Shown piece by piece: positions 45,225 to 53,856 of a DNA stretch of 64,000 nt. The translations under genes and the position numbers were made by a program. The stretch is from Agrobacterium tumefaciens str. B6 (lineage in GTDB: Bacteria; Pseudomonadota; Alphaproteobacteria; Rhizobiales; Rhizobiaceae): NCBI RefSeq assembly GCF_001541315.1, contig NZ_LMVK01000005.1, positions 62,001 to 126,000 on the forward strand, given 5' to 3'. Under the pieces are notes generated by a model that had not been told where the DNA came from, did no database searches, and worked only from the letters and a program-made list of their open reading frames with translations. Each line of letters opens with the position of its first letter. The first letter of the stretch is position 1.

Positions 45225-45434
45225 TCACACTCGTGAATACGGATAAGCATTCTTAATATAGGTGTTCAAAAATTGTCCCTTCGAAGGGGCGCTCATTAGT
45301 TGCTCGTAGAGAGCAATGGAAACATTGTAGTACTGATACACAGTCCCGCTAGTGAACTCCACTTCGAGGGTTTCTGTCGCTTCATCATAACCAATGGATA
45401 CCAAATTTGTTGATCCAACATGTTCACGCATCAT
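45225..45434 (-). CDS. KTSC-domain protein coupled to SIR2-HerA
   Basis: About 69 aa. LVSIGYDEATETLEVEFTSG, VYQYYNVSIALYEQLMSAPS and GQFLNTYIKNAYPYSRV match the KTSC domain (a short all-beta/helix module of unknown role, also found in some tRNA synthetases). The ATG overlaps the end of the HerA gene, with GTAAGGACA before it, so the three genes form one unit. A longer frame upstream is antisense-like within HerA. Confidence 0.8.
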   Translation of the reverse strand: MMREHVGSTNLVSIGYDEATETLEVEFTSGTVYQYYNVSIALYEQLMSAPSKGQFLNTYIKNAYPYSRV

Positions 45435-47271
45435 TGTCCTTACCCTCGTCGTGGTCTTCAATGGAGGTTCGTTCGATGTTGAGGTCATTGACGACAGCCG
45501 TGGTGCGCTGGGCTCTCCATGAAGCAACTACGCGATCATAGCCCTCGGCCGTACGTTTAGATTTCCACGCCTGAGTGACTCTCGGATCGGAACTCTGTGG
45601 CATTTGATCAACAGACGGCAGAAATATCCGCGTCCTGACGGGCAAGCGGGCCGCTTCCCCGGTTATAATTGCTTCACCTGTACGCAAAACAGGCAGCAGG
45701 TCTGTCAGGCCCGAAAGGTTGTCAGGCAATGCGCCTCGGACGCGACCGCGATCCGACGGGTTCGACAGCCTGAGGGCTATTAGAGTGCCGCATTGGGATA
45801 GGATTGTCTCATCTATCTCCGCCGGCCGCTGCGACACCACCATAGCGCCGACACCGTATTTGCGCCCTTCCTTTGCAATGCGCTTGACGACGTCAGCCGC
45901 CGCGTCCCCGCTGTCTGACGAAACGTAACGATGAGCCTCCTCCATTACGACGAGCAATGGCCGTAAAACGCCGCCTTCCGTCTTTTCTCGGCTCCAGAAA
46001 AGCGCTTCATAGACGATCCTTAGAATGGACCCTATTAGCCGCACCAGAACTATGCTTGGGACGCCTGAGAGATCGAGAATTGTAATTGGCTTTTCGTGGC
46101 CCAGCCAGTCCTCAAGCAAGACGTCCAAGTCTTGCGCGGAGAAACCTCCAAGGTCCGGTTCCCAAGGCCCCGGGTGGAGAAGGAAGTCAAAGCGGCGGTC
46201 CAATAGCCTAGAGCGTAGCAAATTCAATTGTCGCCGAATACCTCTAGCCGCGGTATTCGTAAAAGGGCCAGTTGAGCCTAAACCATGGGGCTGATATTTA
46301 GGAGGGGCTAAGGTCGCCGCATCCCCCTCATCCTCGACGGCGGGCTGGTCTCTGTTCACACCGACGAATGTCTTCGTCTCAAAGTCCACGAGATCATACC
46401 AAAGCTTTTTCAACGAAAAGGGTACAGGACTGTCAACGGTCAAAGATTGGGCCGGCAGGCCTGGAAGTGCCTCAGCCTCAATACGTTGAGTTTTGAGCTC
46501 CTGTATCTTGTCGGTGAAAGCAATGAGCTGGTTGTCATTGAGGCTTCCTGCTAGAAATTCTAAGAGTTCTCCTGTTTCCAATGCCCAATATGGGACATAC
46601 AGCGGACGCTCACCCGATTGTGGCGTGGCGCTGAACACCTTCGCGACATCCCCCAGAGCAGCCGCATATTCACCGTGAATATCCAACAAGAGAATGCGTG
46701 CCCCCGGCGATCCCTCGGAGCCATCGCGACCAACAATCGACCGCAGAATACTCGCCACCGTCGTGGATTTTCCAGAGCCTGTCGAACCGAGAATGGCGGA
46801 ATGGCGGGTCACTAGGGCGTCTAGCGACAGTCGCACAACGATATTCTCGGCGCTCGAAAGCGTTCCAACCGCAACCTGGTTCTCCTCTTCTCCGCCGTAA
46901 ATTCGGCGGAGATCGCCCTCCGTCACTATATGGACGGTATCATTCACGTTTGGATGCTGGCTAAGGCCTCGTTCAAAGTGCGATCCGATAGCCTCTCCTG
47001 CGAGTTCGATCCGCATCCAGCGTCCTGAGTCGACATCGTCGGAGGCGAGACTGACGGGCGCTGCCGAGGCACCGACCTCCGAGACAATCCCGAAAAGGTC
47101 CTGATAGCCTTGTGGGATTCGGACGAAGCTGCCCACTTGTCCAACCCGGTAAGCGTGCCCCGCGATTATAGCAGTACCCGAGGCCAAAGACTCGGAGAGC
47201 CTTACGGTAATAGAGGCACCGGAGACGGCCGTCACTTTGCCAAGATAAGTGGGGTCGGTTAAAGTTGCCAC
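45424..47271 (-). CDS. herA: HerA-family ATPase of a SIR2-HerA defence pair
   Basis: A 615-aa DUF87/HerA hexameric ATPase. Residues 1-145 form the HAS beta barrel; GSTGSGKSTT (162-171) is Walker A; LLVVMEEAHRYVSSDSGDAA holds Walker B; AEIDETILSQCGTLIALRL is the HerA arginine-finger region. GTG start after AGGTG, 11 bp after the SIR2 stop. In known SIR2-HerA systems the HerA ring binds the SIR2 NADase and the pair stops phage by NAD+ loss and possibly DNA cutting. Confidence 0.9.
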   Translation of the reverse strand: MATLTDPTYLGKVTAVSGASITVRLSESLASGTAIIAGHAYRVGQVGSFVRIPQGYQDLFGIVSEVGASAAPVSLASDDVDSGRWMRIELAGEAIGSHFERGLSQHPNVNDTVHIVTEGDLRRIYGGEEENQVAVGTLSSAENIVVRLSLDALVTRHSAILGSTGSGKSTTVASILRSIVGRDGSEGSPGARILLLDIHGEYAAALGDVAKVFSATPQSGERPLYVPYWALETGELLEFLAGSLNDNQLIAFTDKIQELKTQRIEAEALPGLPAQSLTVDSPVPFSLKKLWYDLVDFETKTFVGVNRDQPAVEDEGDAATLAPPKYQPHGLGSTGPFTNTAARGIRRQLNLLRSRLLDRRFDFLLHPGPWEPDLGGFSAQDLDVLLEDWLGHEKPITILDLSGVPSIVLVRLIGSILRIVYEALFWSREKTEGGVLRPLLVVMEEAHRYVSSDSGDAAADVVKRIAKEGRKYGVGAMVVSQRPAEIDETILSQCGTLIALRLSNPSDRGRVRGALPDNLSGLTDLLPVLRTGEAIITGEAARLPVRTRIFLPSVDQMPQSSDPRVTQAWKSKRTAEGYDRVVASWRAQRTTAVVNDLNIERTSIEDHDEGKDNDA

Positions 47272-47282
47272 GTTATTTGCAC

Positions 47283-48467
47283 CTATGTCACTGGGGCGGC
47301 CGGCGTCGCGACATCCGCCGAATATGAGATAGCCAGAAATCTGCAGAATGTAGCGAAATCACCGAGCAAGAATACAGGATCGCCCTGCCCCCAGCGCTGA
47401 CCCCAGAAGCTGCTTCTGATCTCACTCCAATTCTTTGGAGGATCGCCTAGCCTCCACTTTCCTGCAACCCCGTTTATAACGGCTCCATCCGAAGCGTATA
47501 CGGACACGTTAGGCCGGTCATAAGCCAGTTTACACGCGGGTTGTTCCGAATTCAGGTCAAGGAATTGGAAGGCGAATACCGACGTGTTCGCGTTAACCGC
47601 GAGTGCCTCATCGATGACAGCGCATATATGCGCGTCCCTGAAGGAAAAACCTGTCGTGAGAAGGAGCGTATCGGGCGTCATGAGAAACCGCTTCAGCCGC
47701 TCGAACAGAGCTGCGTATGGTTGCTTCTGGGTCAAATCGTATTTCAAATGATCAGGATAGATAAGTTCGGTACTGTCATAGCTACCTGTTCGGACTACGC
47801 GCCCATTCTCGACCATCCAGCCGAGAGAACCATGCATTTTCCAGAGCCGAACCCATCTCGCAGGAAGATCGTCTCCTGCAACGGTCACAGGATCGAAAAA
47901 GGGCGCATGACCTCCGCTGAAACCATCAAAATATGGCACCTTGGCTGCCTCCAACGCGGTTTCAAAAAGAAGGTCGTAGTTCGTCGTGAACAGTTCCACG
48001 GAATGAGGTCTCTGCGCCCCAGCAATCCAGGCAACTAACTCATGAAACGCACTCCGGGCGTTCGGTAGCTTCGCACCGACGATTTTGCCGATCCCTTCGC
48101 AGATTTTCTCTCCAAGCGCTTTGTATCCGTCCCCGTCGAGTCCGTTGGCCTTGACGTCTCCCAAAGCCGTCTGCATCAACCTGATCTTGGAGAGGATATT
48201 CTCGATATTCCCGTTTTGTGGGAGTGAAGCACGAATTGCGTCAACGGCAGCTTTCTCGTCTCCAACGAAGTCCTTGAGCACTGCGTCAGTCAAAGCATCC
48301 ACCCCGGGAATGAGTGGAGTTCCGTTCGGGTCCAAGTTACCGTTCTGATCGATCCGAACCGAGAGTGGCGCTCCCGCGCCAACAAGCAAGCCGATACGTT
48401 TACGACCTTGGGATAGCACTTGACGGAGGTCCGCCATGAACCGATCCGGATTATGAACGGACTCCAT
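47283..48467 (-). CDS. SIR2-like NAD-binding protein of a SIR2-HerA defence pair
   Basis: A 394-aa SIR2-fold protein. GLLVGAGAPLS (near 27-37) is the NAD-binding glycine motif, ELFTTNYDLLFE holds the conserved Asn-Asp, and LWKMHGSLGW the catalytic His. C-terminal helical region follows. The ATG at 48467 has AGGA upstream; a GTG at 48488 is possible. Partner HerA follows at once. Family members degrade NAD+ on phage infection. Confidence 0.88.
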   Translation of the reverse strand: MESVHNPDRFMADLRQVLSQGRKRIGLLVGAGAPLSVRIDQNGNLDPNGTPLIPGVDALTDAVLKDFVGDEKAAVDAIRASLPQNGNIENILSKIRLMQTALGDVKANGLDGDGYKALGEKICEGIGKIVGAKLPNARSAFHELVAWIAGAQRPHSVELFTTNYDLLFETALEAAKVPYFDGFSGGHAPFFDPVTVAGDDLPARWVRLWKMHGSLGWMVENGRVVRTGSYDSTELIYPDHLKYDLTQKQPYAALFERLKRFLMTPDTLLLTTGFSFRDAHICAVIDEALAVNANTSVFAFQFLDLNSEQPACKLAYDRPNVSVYASDGAVINGVAGKWRLGDPPKNWSEIRSSFWGQRWGQGDPVFLLGDFATFCRFLAISYSADVATPAAPVT

Positions 48468-48488
48468 CGCCAATTTTTCCTCAACCAC

Positions 48489-48818
48489 CGCGTTATTGTT
48501 CGACTCGGACTCTACACACTTTCAGCGAGTATTAGCTAGCAGAGATACTGGCGTTGTCCATATTTCCGCTTTCGGGAGCATTGATAGACAAGCCATGGAG
48601 TGAGCGTGAACCAAGCTTTACTTCGCCTGCCGACTGGAAGCGCCTGTCGCGACTTTGAACCGGGACCAACTGCCCGCGGATCGGCATACCGTTTCAGGTG
48701 ATGGTACTGGGGTAAATATACCTTCGGAAATAGCGGTTTCCCTAACCGGATATCTTACGCAACCTTTAATCGCCATCGGGCACATCTGACCCCGCTTGAT
48801 TGAGAAAAGGGGTAAGAC
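48489..48818. other. Intergenic region upstream of SIR2
   Basis: 330 bp between the SIR2-HerA operon and an exported-protein gene on the other strand. It must hold both promoters. No gene or repeat recognised. Confidence 0.4.
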
Positions 48819-49190
48819 ATGAAATCACTATTGATGTGCGCGATTGCGGCGCTGCTGTCGTTCGCGGCGCATGCCGAGGAAAGTATCTGGCCCGGAGAGT
48901 ATGCCGGGGATTGCGGCAACAAGGTGCAGTGCATCATCGAGATCGACGACAGCGGCGGCGACAAGGTCGGCGTCAAGCTCGTCGTGGCGAACCGCATCGA
49001 TTTCAATGACGTCAAATGCAAGCTTGAAGGGCGCTTCAGCCGCTCGGCGGTGCTTGGCATATCCGGGGAATTCAAGGGTGCGCCCGAGGTGCTGATCGGT
49101 CGGTACCGCGAGGGTGTCGAGGTGTTCGGCATACCCAAGAAGGCGTGTGGTGTGGCGTTGAACAAAAAATACGTGATGTTTGGAGACTGA
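48819..49190 (+). CDS. Exported cysteine-containing protein
   Basis: 123 aa with signal peptide (AALLSFAAHAEE) and a mature part with four cysteines: YAGDCGNKVQCIIEIDDSGG, VKCKLEGRF and PKKACGVALNKK. The beta-rich layout resembles small periplasmic proteins; no family recognised. An AAGGGG ribosome site precedes the ATG. It pairs with the next gene (4-bp gap). Confidence 0.65.
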   Translation: MKSLLMCAIAALLSFAAHAEESIWPGEYAGDCGNKVQCIIEIDDSGGDKVGVKLVVANRIDFNDVKCKLEGRFSRSAVLGISGEFKGAPEVLIGRYREGVEVFGIPKKACGVALNKKYVMFGD

Positions 49191-49194
49191 GACC

Positions 49195-49920
49195 ATGAAG
49201 ACGATTTTGAGAATTACGCTGTTGTCCGCCATCGTGATCGCATCGCCTGTGCATGCTGGAACACTGGATACGTCGATCCTCGACCTGAAAGTAGGAATGC
49301 CGTTCGAGAATGCCAGGAAGTGGGTGAACGAACGCATCCCGAATGCCAAGACTCGGATGGCGGACCAGGCACAGGGATCGGACGGGAAGCAGTTCTTCAC
49401 ATACCTGCAACTGACGACGTCGGGAACCACAAGCAAGGGCATTGAGAAGCTGAAGGCCGATAACGGCTTCATCGGAGAAACCTGGACGTTGTATGGGGGC
49501 GGGCCGGCCACGGGAACACAGGCTGTCGGGCTTGCGAGGTCCGTGCGTTACGATGATGGCAAGGGGCCTGACGTCGAGGAAATGAGAAAGGCGCTGGTCG
49601 CCCGTTATGGTGAACCGTCGAAAACAGAGGATGGCGGTGAAAAACTGTACTGGGTATCGAAGAACACGGCATTGGACCAATCGTCCTCGACCTGCGCCCC
49701 CGATTATCGCAGCCTGAAATATTCCCCCGACTGCGGCACCTACATATTCGCATCGATCGAAGCTGGCCGTGACCGCCTCGTCACAGAACTGTCGATTTCG
49801 ATCCTCGACCATGATCTGGCGATATCCACGATTGCAGCGGAGAGGGCAGCATTGCAGAAGGCAGCGAACGAGAAGATGGAAAGCGACCGCCAGAACCGGG
49901 CCGCCGTACCGAAGCTCTAA
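49195..49920 (+). CDS. Exported protein of unknown function
   Basis: 241 aa with signal peptide (VIASPVHAGTLD). The N-terminal ILDLKVGMPFENARKWVNER is similar in layout to proteins that start with a bacterial lipoprotein-like fold (BLIP/OmlA-like 'GMPFEEVR' motif). The rest is unrecognised, with a helical tail (ERAALQKAANEKMES). It follows the 123-aa gene by 4 bp and shares its operon; it ends 5 bp from the convergent LuxR gene. Confidence 0.65.
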   Translation: MKTILRITLLSAIVIASPVHAGTLDTSILDLKVGMPFENARKWVNERIPNAKTRMADQAQGSDGKQFFTYLQLTTSGTTSKGIEKLKADNGFIGETWTLYGGGPATGTQAVGLARSVRYDDGKGPDVEEMRKALVARYGEPSKTEDGGEKLYWVSKNTALDQSSSTCAPDYRSLKYSPDCGTYIFASIEAGRDRLVTELSISILDHDLAISTIAAERAALQKAANEKMESDRQNRAAVPKL

Positions 49921-49924
49921 AGGA

Positions 49925-50599
49925 TCATTTCGGCCTGATGGCCGATGCGATTGACAGTGTGGCGAGATGCGCCACGCTACGTGCTCCGAACGCTACCTTG
50001 AGTTTCTCGAGCTTGTGCTCGACGGTGCGCGCCGAGAGGCCGATCCGAACACCGATGTCGCTTGCGGTATATCCTTCCTGTAATAACTGAAGGATCGCGA
50101 GCTCTGCGACGTCGGGTTCGCGCGTCGGTTTCGTCACGGGCAGCAGGCAGCGGATGCGGACCAGTGAAACACACCACGCGCCGTGCCGGTCGGCATGTCT
50201 CGATGGAAGGATGATGCGATCCCCGAACATCCTGACATTGGAAAGACAGGCGTCTACACTGTCGATCTCCGGGCGCGCCTGCGCGATCGCCTGCTGCCTG
50301 CCCGCAACAATGGTGTCGACCGTGAACTTTCGATCCGATAGATGACGAAACGGCAGGTTCGTCTCGACTGGCAGGATGCCGGCGAGACCAGACGGAATCT
50401 CGTAGCCGCGAATGAGCGAAAACGCCCAGTCGAGCGGGTCGGTCGTCGTTGTCCTGGTCACGGTGAGGATCATATCGGGGGCGAGGTAATCCAGTACGCC
50501 GCCGCAGATGATATCCGCGCCGTCGGTATCGGCCCCGGTGCTGATCCACGCATCAATGAGCCGCGCCGCGCATCGATCGAAACTGAGAGGCTGCCGCAT
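49925..50599 (-). CDS. LuxR-type transcriptional regulator
   Basis: 224 aa. The C-terminal ~60 residues hold a LuxR helix-turn-helix: LQEGYTASDIGVRIGLSART, VEHKLEKLKVAFGARSVAHL. The N-terminal 160 residues lack an autoinducer-binding or receiver signature. Target and signal are unknown; a divergent serine recombinase lies upstream. Confidence 0.8.
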   Translation of the reverse strand: MRQPLSFDRCAARLIDAWISTGADTDGADIICGGVLDYLAPDMILTVTRTTTTDPLDWAFSLIRGYEIPSGLAGILPVETNLPFRHLSDRKFTVDTIVAGRQQAIAQARPEIDSVDACLSNVRMFGDRIILPSRHADRHGAWCVSLVRIRCLLPVTKPTREPDVAELAILQLLQEGYTASDIGVRIGLSARTVEHKLEKLKVAFGARSVAHLATLSIASAIRPK

Positions 50600-50611
50600 C
50601 TGGTATGGAAA

Positions 50612-50725
50612 CGAACCCTTTTGTCATCACTGTCGGACAGGCTTTGTTCCTTGCATAAGCCCTTGCCACGATTTCCAAATCGAAAAGGGTCGCACGACCG
50701 CATGCCCACCCCACGAAAGGGTTCC
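50612..50725. repeat. Short related repeats upstream of the serine recombinase
   Basis: CGAACCCTTTTGTC (50612-50625), CGAAAAGGGTCG (50681-50692) and CGAAAGGGTTCC (50715-50726); the first and last contain the 9-bp inverted pair GAACCCTTT/AAAGGGTTC. They lie 54-170 bp before the recombinase start, where a res or inversion crossover site is expected. Confidence 0.45.
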
Positions 50726-50778
50726 TTTTTGTCAAGGTGGCGGTGCTACGGGGCGGCCGGCACAGGGTTTCGGACAGC

Positions 50779-51330
50779 ATGGCAATGATAGGATATGCAC
50801 GGGTATCGACGAACGACCAGAATCTCGACCTCCAGGTGAACGCATTGCGTTCGGCGGGGTGCGGACGTGTGTTCGAGGATCATGGCGTCTCCGGCGCTGT
50901 CGAGAAGCGACGCGGCCTGAATGCGGTCCTCAGGACCCTGCGCAAAGGCGATACGCTGGTAGTATGGCGGCTGGATCGCCTCGGGCGGTCGATACGCCAT
51001 CTGATCGACGTCATCACCAAGCTTCAGGCGCGTGGGGTGGAATTCCGTTCGGTAACGGAAAACATCGACACCAACTCGGCCGGCGGACGAATGATCTTTC
51101 ATGTCATCGCCGCCATGGCCGAGTTCGAGCGCTCGATGATCAGCGAACGGACGGTTGCCGGGATGGCGGCCGCACGCCAGCGCGGACAAAACCTTGGACG
51201 CCGCCGCTCAATGACGGAGGAGCAATGCGCCGAGGCAGTCACGGCGCTGGGACAGGGTGGTGAAAGTCTCGCCGACGTCGCCCGGCGTTACAAGGTCCAT
51301 CCCCGCACGCTCAAGCGGTTGATCGGTTGA
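50779..51330 (+). CDS. Serine recombinase (resolvase/invertase)
   Basis: 183 aa. YARVSTNDQNLDLQ has the catalytic Ser (position 10), VWRLDRLGRSIRHLI and AAMAEFERSMISERT are further signature blocks, and a Hin-like helix-turn-helix (GESLADVARRYKVHPRTLKR) closes the protein. The shorter start at 50779 gives a normal resolvase N-terminus. It could resolve cointegrates or invert a segment; no invertible segment is evident. Confidence 0.93.
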   Translation: MAMIGYARVSTNDQNLDLQVNALRSAGCGRVFEDHGVSGAVEKRRGLNAVLRTLRKGDTLVVWRLDRLGRSIRHLIDVITKLQARGVEFRSVTENIDTNSAGGRMIFHVIAAMAEFERSMISERTVAGMAAARQRGQNLGRRRSMTEEQCAEAVTALGQGGESLADVARRYKVHPRTLKRLIG

Positions 51331-51493
51331 ATGATCGACGTTGAGTGCCGTAGATTGCTCTACGAGTATGAGGATGTTGGCAGCCTGTGTGCCGACAACA
51401 TCTGGTCTGAAGGTATTCATCTTCCCCCGCCTCTATAAGAATAATCCCTTACTATATAAGAAAAACGGGACACTTCCTGTTATCCAATTGATA

Positions 51494-52843
51494 TTACATA
51501 GCAATGTCAAAAATCGTTTCGTTTTCCTCCTCGGCCTCGGTACTTGCCGTGACAGGGAGGTATGGTGCCAGCGTTGCGGGATCAGGAGCCTGCCATTCGC
51601 CGGCCTTCTCTAACTCCAGCATCCGTGCCAGATGATCCCGGACGTCGAGGTAATCGTCACCGCCGGTTTCGAACCAATCCCGGATATAGGCGAGCCTTGC
51701 AAAGCTTTCGGGAGCGGTCTCGGCCGTCTTGTCCATAAAGCCAAGGACGAAATCAACCATCTGGAACGCATCGTAACAAGTCGGGTATCCACCCGCGAAC
51801 GCTTTCAGGTCATGCAGGATTTTTGCAAGGCGTCTGGTCGCCTTCTTGACTCCAGGATCGTTGATTTTGTCCGCAAGGTCGTAGAGATTTTGCGCCATGT
51901 CGTCGCCAGCATACGAATGATAGGCCCGTTCGATCCATGGCAGGACGGGCGTCATGTCCAGCAGCAGGCGCTCCAAACGGAAAATCGCGTTCAGCTTGTC
52001 CAGAGGATAGAAATGGCCGGACACGCTCATGTCTATTATCGACATGACGTCTACCACAACTGGGTCGGCCCAGAAGTAGTTCTGTTCGGCCACGGCTACA
52101 GATTTGGGGCGCAGAATGGCGGGATAGCGTCCCAGGCGCTGCGCCTCCGCGATCCAGGTGTTTGCTTCGGACAATGAAGGAAAGCGACGCCCCCGACGAA
52201 TGCCACAGACATCCCCAATGGTGATGATGCTATACCCGACGCCCGCTTTCGAAATTTTCGACAGCAGCGTGGCAAGTTTCTTCTTCCGTGAGGCCTGTGT
52301 CGTGACTGGAACATGACGAGGCTCACCGTCATCCCACAGAGTTGCTCCCAGTCTGCTCAACTGAAGGATGCCTTCAGCTTTTGTGTCAAATGTCGCATCG
52401 AGGGTGCGGACAAGCTGCTGCGCTGTCTTCGGCAGCTTGCGGATTTTGGCATCCCGCCGTGGGGCGATACCCTGCCTTGCCAGATGCCTGGCAACTGTGC
52501 TTTTCGACTGCTCGGTGATCCGGGCAGTGTTGCGGACGGACGCCCTTCCGAAATCCTCCCCGGAGAGTTGAAAGACTACGGGGGTTGCGAGGAAGTCCCT
52601 GGCCCGTTGTTCACGGCTGCGCTTGGGCCTGTAACGAGGGATATTGTACCTGTTCATCGTCCAGCGGACGACATCGTTGATAAGTCTGCAATCATCGTGG
52701 CCCCTCGGGCCGTGGGTTTCACGCCAATTGCGCATGAAGTCTTCGCAGAAGACGTGCAGACGGCCGACATCCTTCCCGTGCTTATTCACGAAAGAATATG
52801 CCGCCTTGCGCAGCGCTTCGAATTCTTCCTGGTTGTCGCTCAC
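51494..52843 (-). CDS. Unknown 449-aa protein after the NaeI-like nuclease
   Basis: A soluble protein. A helix-turn-helix-like segment ARITEQSKSTVARHLARQG lies at 107-125, preceded by a basic region (YRPKRSREQRARDF). The C-terminal half is helical (LVKKATRRLAKILHDLKAF-like stretches) and ends with an acidic tail EEENETIFDIAM. No known domain. It follows the restriction nuclease by 97 bp on the same strand, so it may be a third part of that defence unit or a regulator. Confidence 0.7.
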   Translation of the reverse strand: MSDNQEEFEALRKAAYSFVNKHGKDVGRLHVFCEDFMRNWRETHGPRGHDDCRLINDVVRWTMNRYNIPRYRPKRSREQRARDFLATPVVFQLSGEDFGRASVRNTARITEQSKSTVARHLARQGIAPRRDAKIRKLPKTAQQLVRTLDATFDTKAEGILQLSRLGATLWDDGEPRHVPVTTQASRKKKLATLLSKISKAGVGYSIITIGDVCGIRRGRRFPSLSEANTWIAEAQRLGRYPAILRPKSVAVAEQNYFWADPVVVDVMSIIDMSVSGHFYPLDKLNAIFRLERLLLDMTPVLPWIERAYHSYAGDDMAQNLYDLADKINDPGVKKATRRLAKILHDLKAFAGGYPTCYDAFQMVDFVLGFMDKTAETAPESFARLAYIRDWFETGGDDYLDVRDHLARMLELEKAGEWQAPDPATLAPYLPVTASTEAEEENETIFDIAM

Positions 52844-52940
52844 CCGATCCTGGTCCGTTTCCCGTAGCTCTTATCAATAATGCTGGGGCGATCTGGTGCA
52901 CCGATCAAGGGGTTACAGGGTGCTAATGCTCTGTGAATAC

Positions 52941-53813
52941 TCAATCTATGTGCCCGGCGTCTCGCAGAAGAGCGATCTCTGCCGTACTCGCGGGTCGAAA
53001 TGAAATGAACTCGTCGGCGGTAACAGGGCCGAGGCCGAGTTGATCGATCAACGCCCGGTCGCGCTGACCCCAAAGCAATGCGATACCCTTCGGTGCAAGG
53101 ACGTCTCTCGCGCCACCGTTTCGACGGATACGTTTCATATAGTCGTGTTGCTGCGCCAGGGCGCTGACCTGCTGACGTGAGATTGGCTTCCCTTGGACTT
53201 TCTCGAACAAGGCCGCGATACGGTTGGTACCGCCTTTTGAGGTCATGATCTCGTTGCGGTCCGCGACGGACAACACTTCCCAGAAATTCGGCGGATACGG
53301 GTGTTGGCGCAGTATCCACCATATATTCACATGCTGCGCCGCCGACAGTTGGCCTTTCCCGTCCTGATTGGTGCTGAGGCGCAAATACTCAGGCCGGCAG
53401 ATTACCACGCCGATGTCGCACAGGGCGGTCTTCTCCGATGATCTGACAAGAAGAGCCGGCCTTCCGAGCACCTCCCGCGGAAGCATCCAATCACGTCCTG
53501 TCGTATTCTTGATGTCAATCTCGGTGCCGTCGATCAGCATGTCGAGAACCGAGCCTTTTGGCACACCAAGGTAATTCCTGATCAGGATTTCAACCTTGGT
53601 GCCGACATATGTCTTTTCGGTCTTCTCCGTTTCGCCGAGCGTAAAACGGCTTGTGCGGGGAGCGTCGATGACTTCGTCAAATGCCTGACGGAGAAGAGAT
53701 GGCACATTCACCGAGAAGGCATCAAATCCACCCGCATGACGGAGGATGCCTGCGATCAGTGTTGAGACGGGGATGAAATCCTGATGTGACGAATCGAGTG
53801 GAGCTTGCGACAT
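52941..53813 (-). CDS. NaeI-type II restriction endonuclease
   Basis: 290 aa. KTYVGTKVEILIRNYLGVPK and GTEIDIKNTTGRDWMLPREV contain the NaeI catalytic cluster (Asp-x-Lys in EIDIK) and the WMLPRE block; QHVNIWWILRQHPYPPNFWE and SALAQQHDYMKRIRRNGGAR match the C-terminal topoisomerase-like DNA-binding domain. NaeI (about 317 aa) cuts GCCGGC and needs two sites; the specificity here is not proven. It lies 43 bp after the methyltransferase. Confidence 0.8.
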   Translation of the reverse strand: MSQAPLDSSHQDFIPVSTLIAGILRHAGGFDAFSVNVPSLLRQAFDEVIDAPRTSRFTLGETEKTEKTYVGTKVEILIRNYLGVPKGSVLDMLIDGTEIDIKNTTGRDWMLPREVLGRPALLVRSSEKTALCDIGVVICRPEYLRLSTNQDGKGQLSAAQHVNIWWILRQHPYPPNFWEVLSVADRNEIMTSKGGTNRIAALFEKVQGKPISRQQVSALAQQHDYMKRIRRNGGARDVLAPKGIALLWGQRDRALIDQLGLGPVTADEFISFRPASTAEIALLRDAGHID

Positions 53814-53856
53814 GCCGGCGATGATCGCCGGACATGGTTAGCGGATAGTTAAGGCG

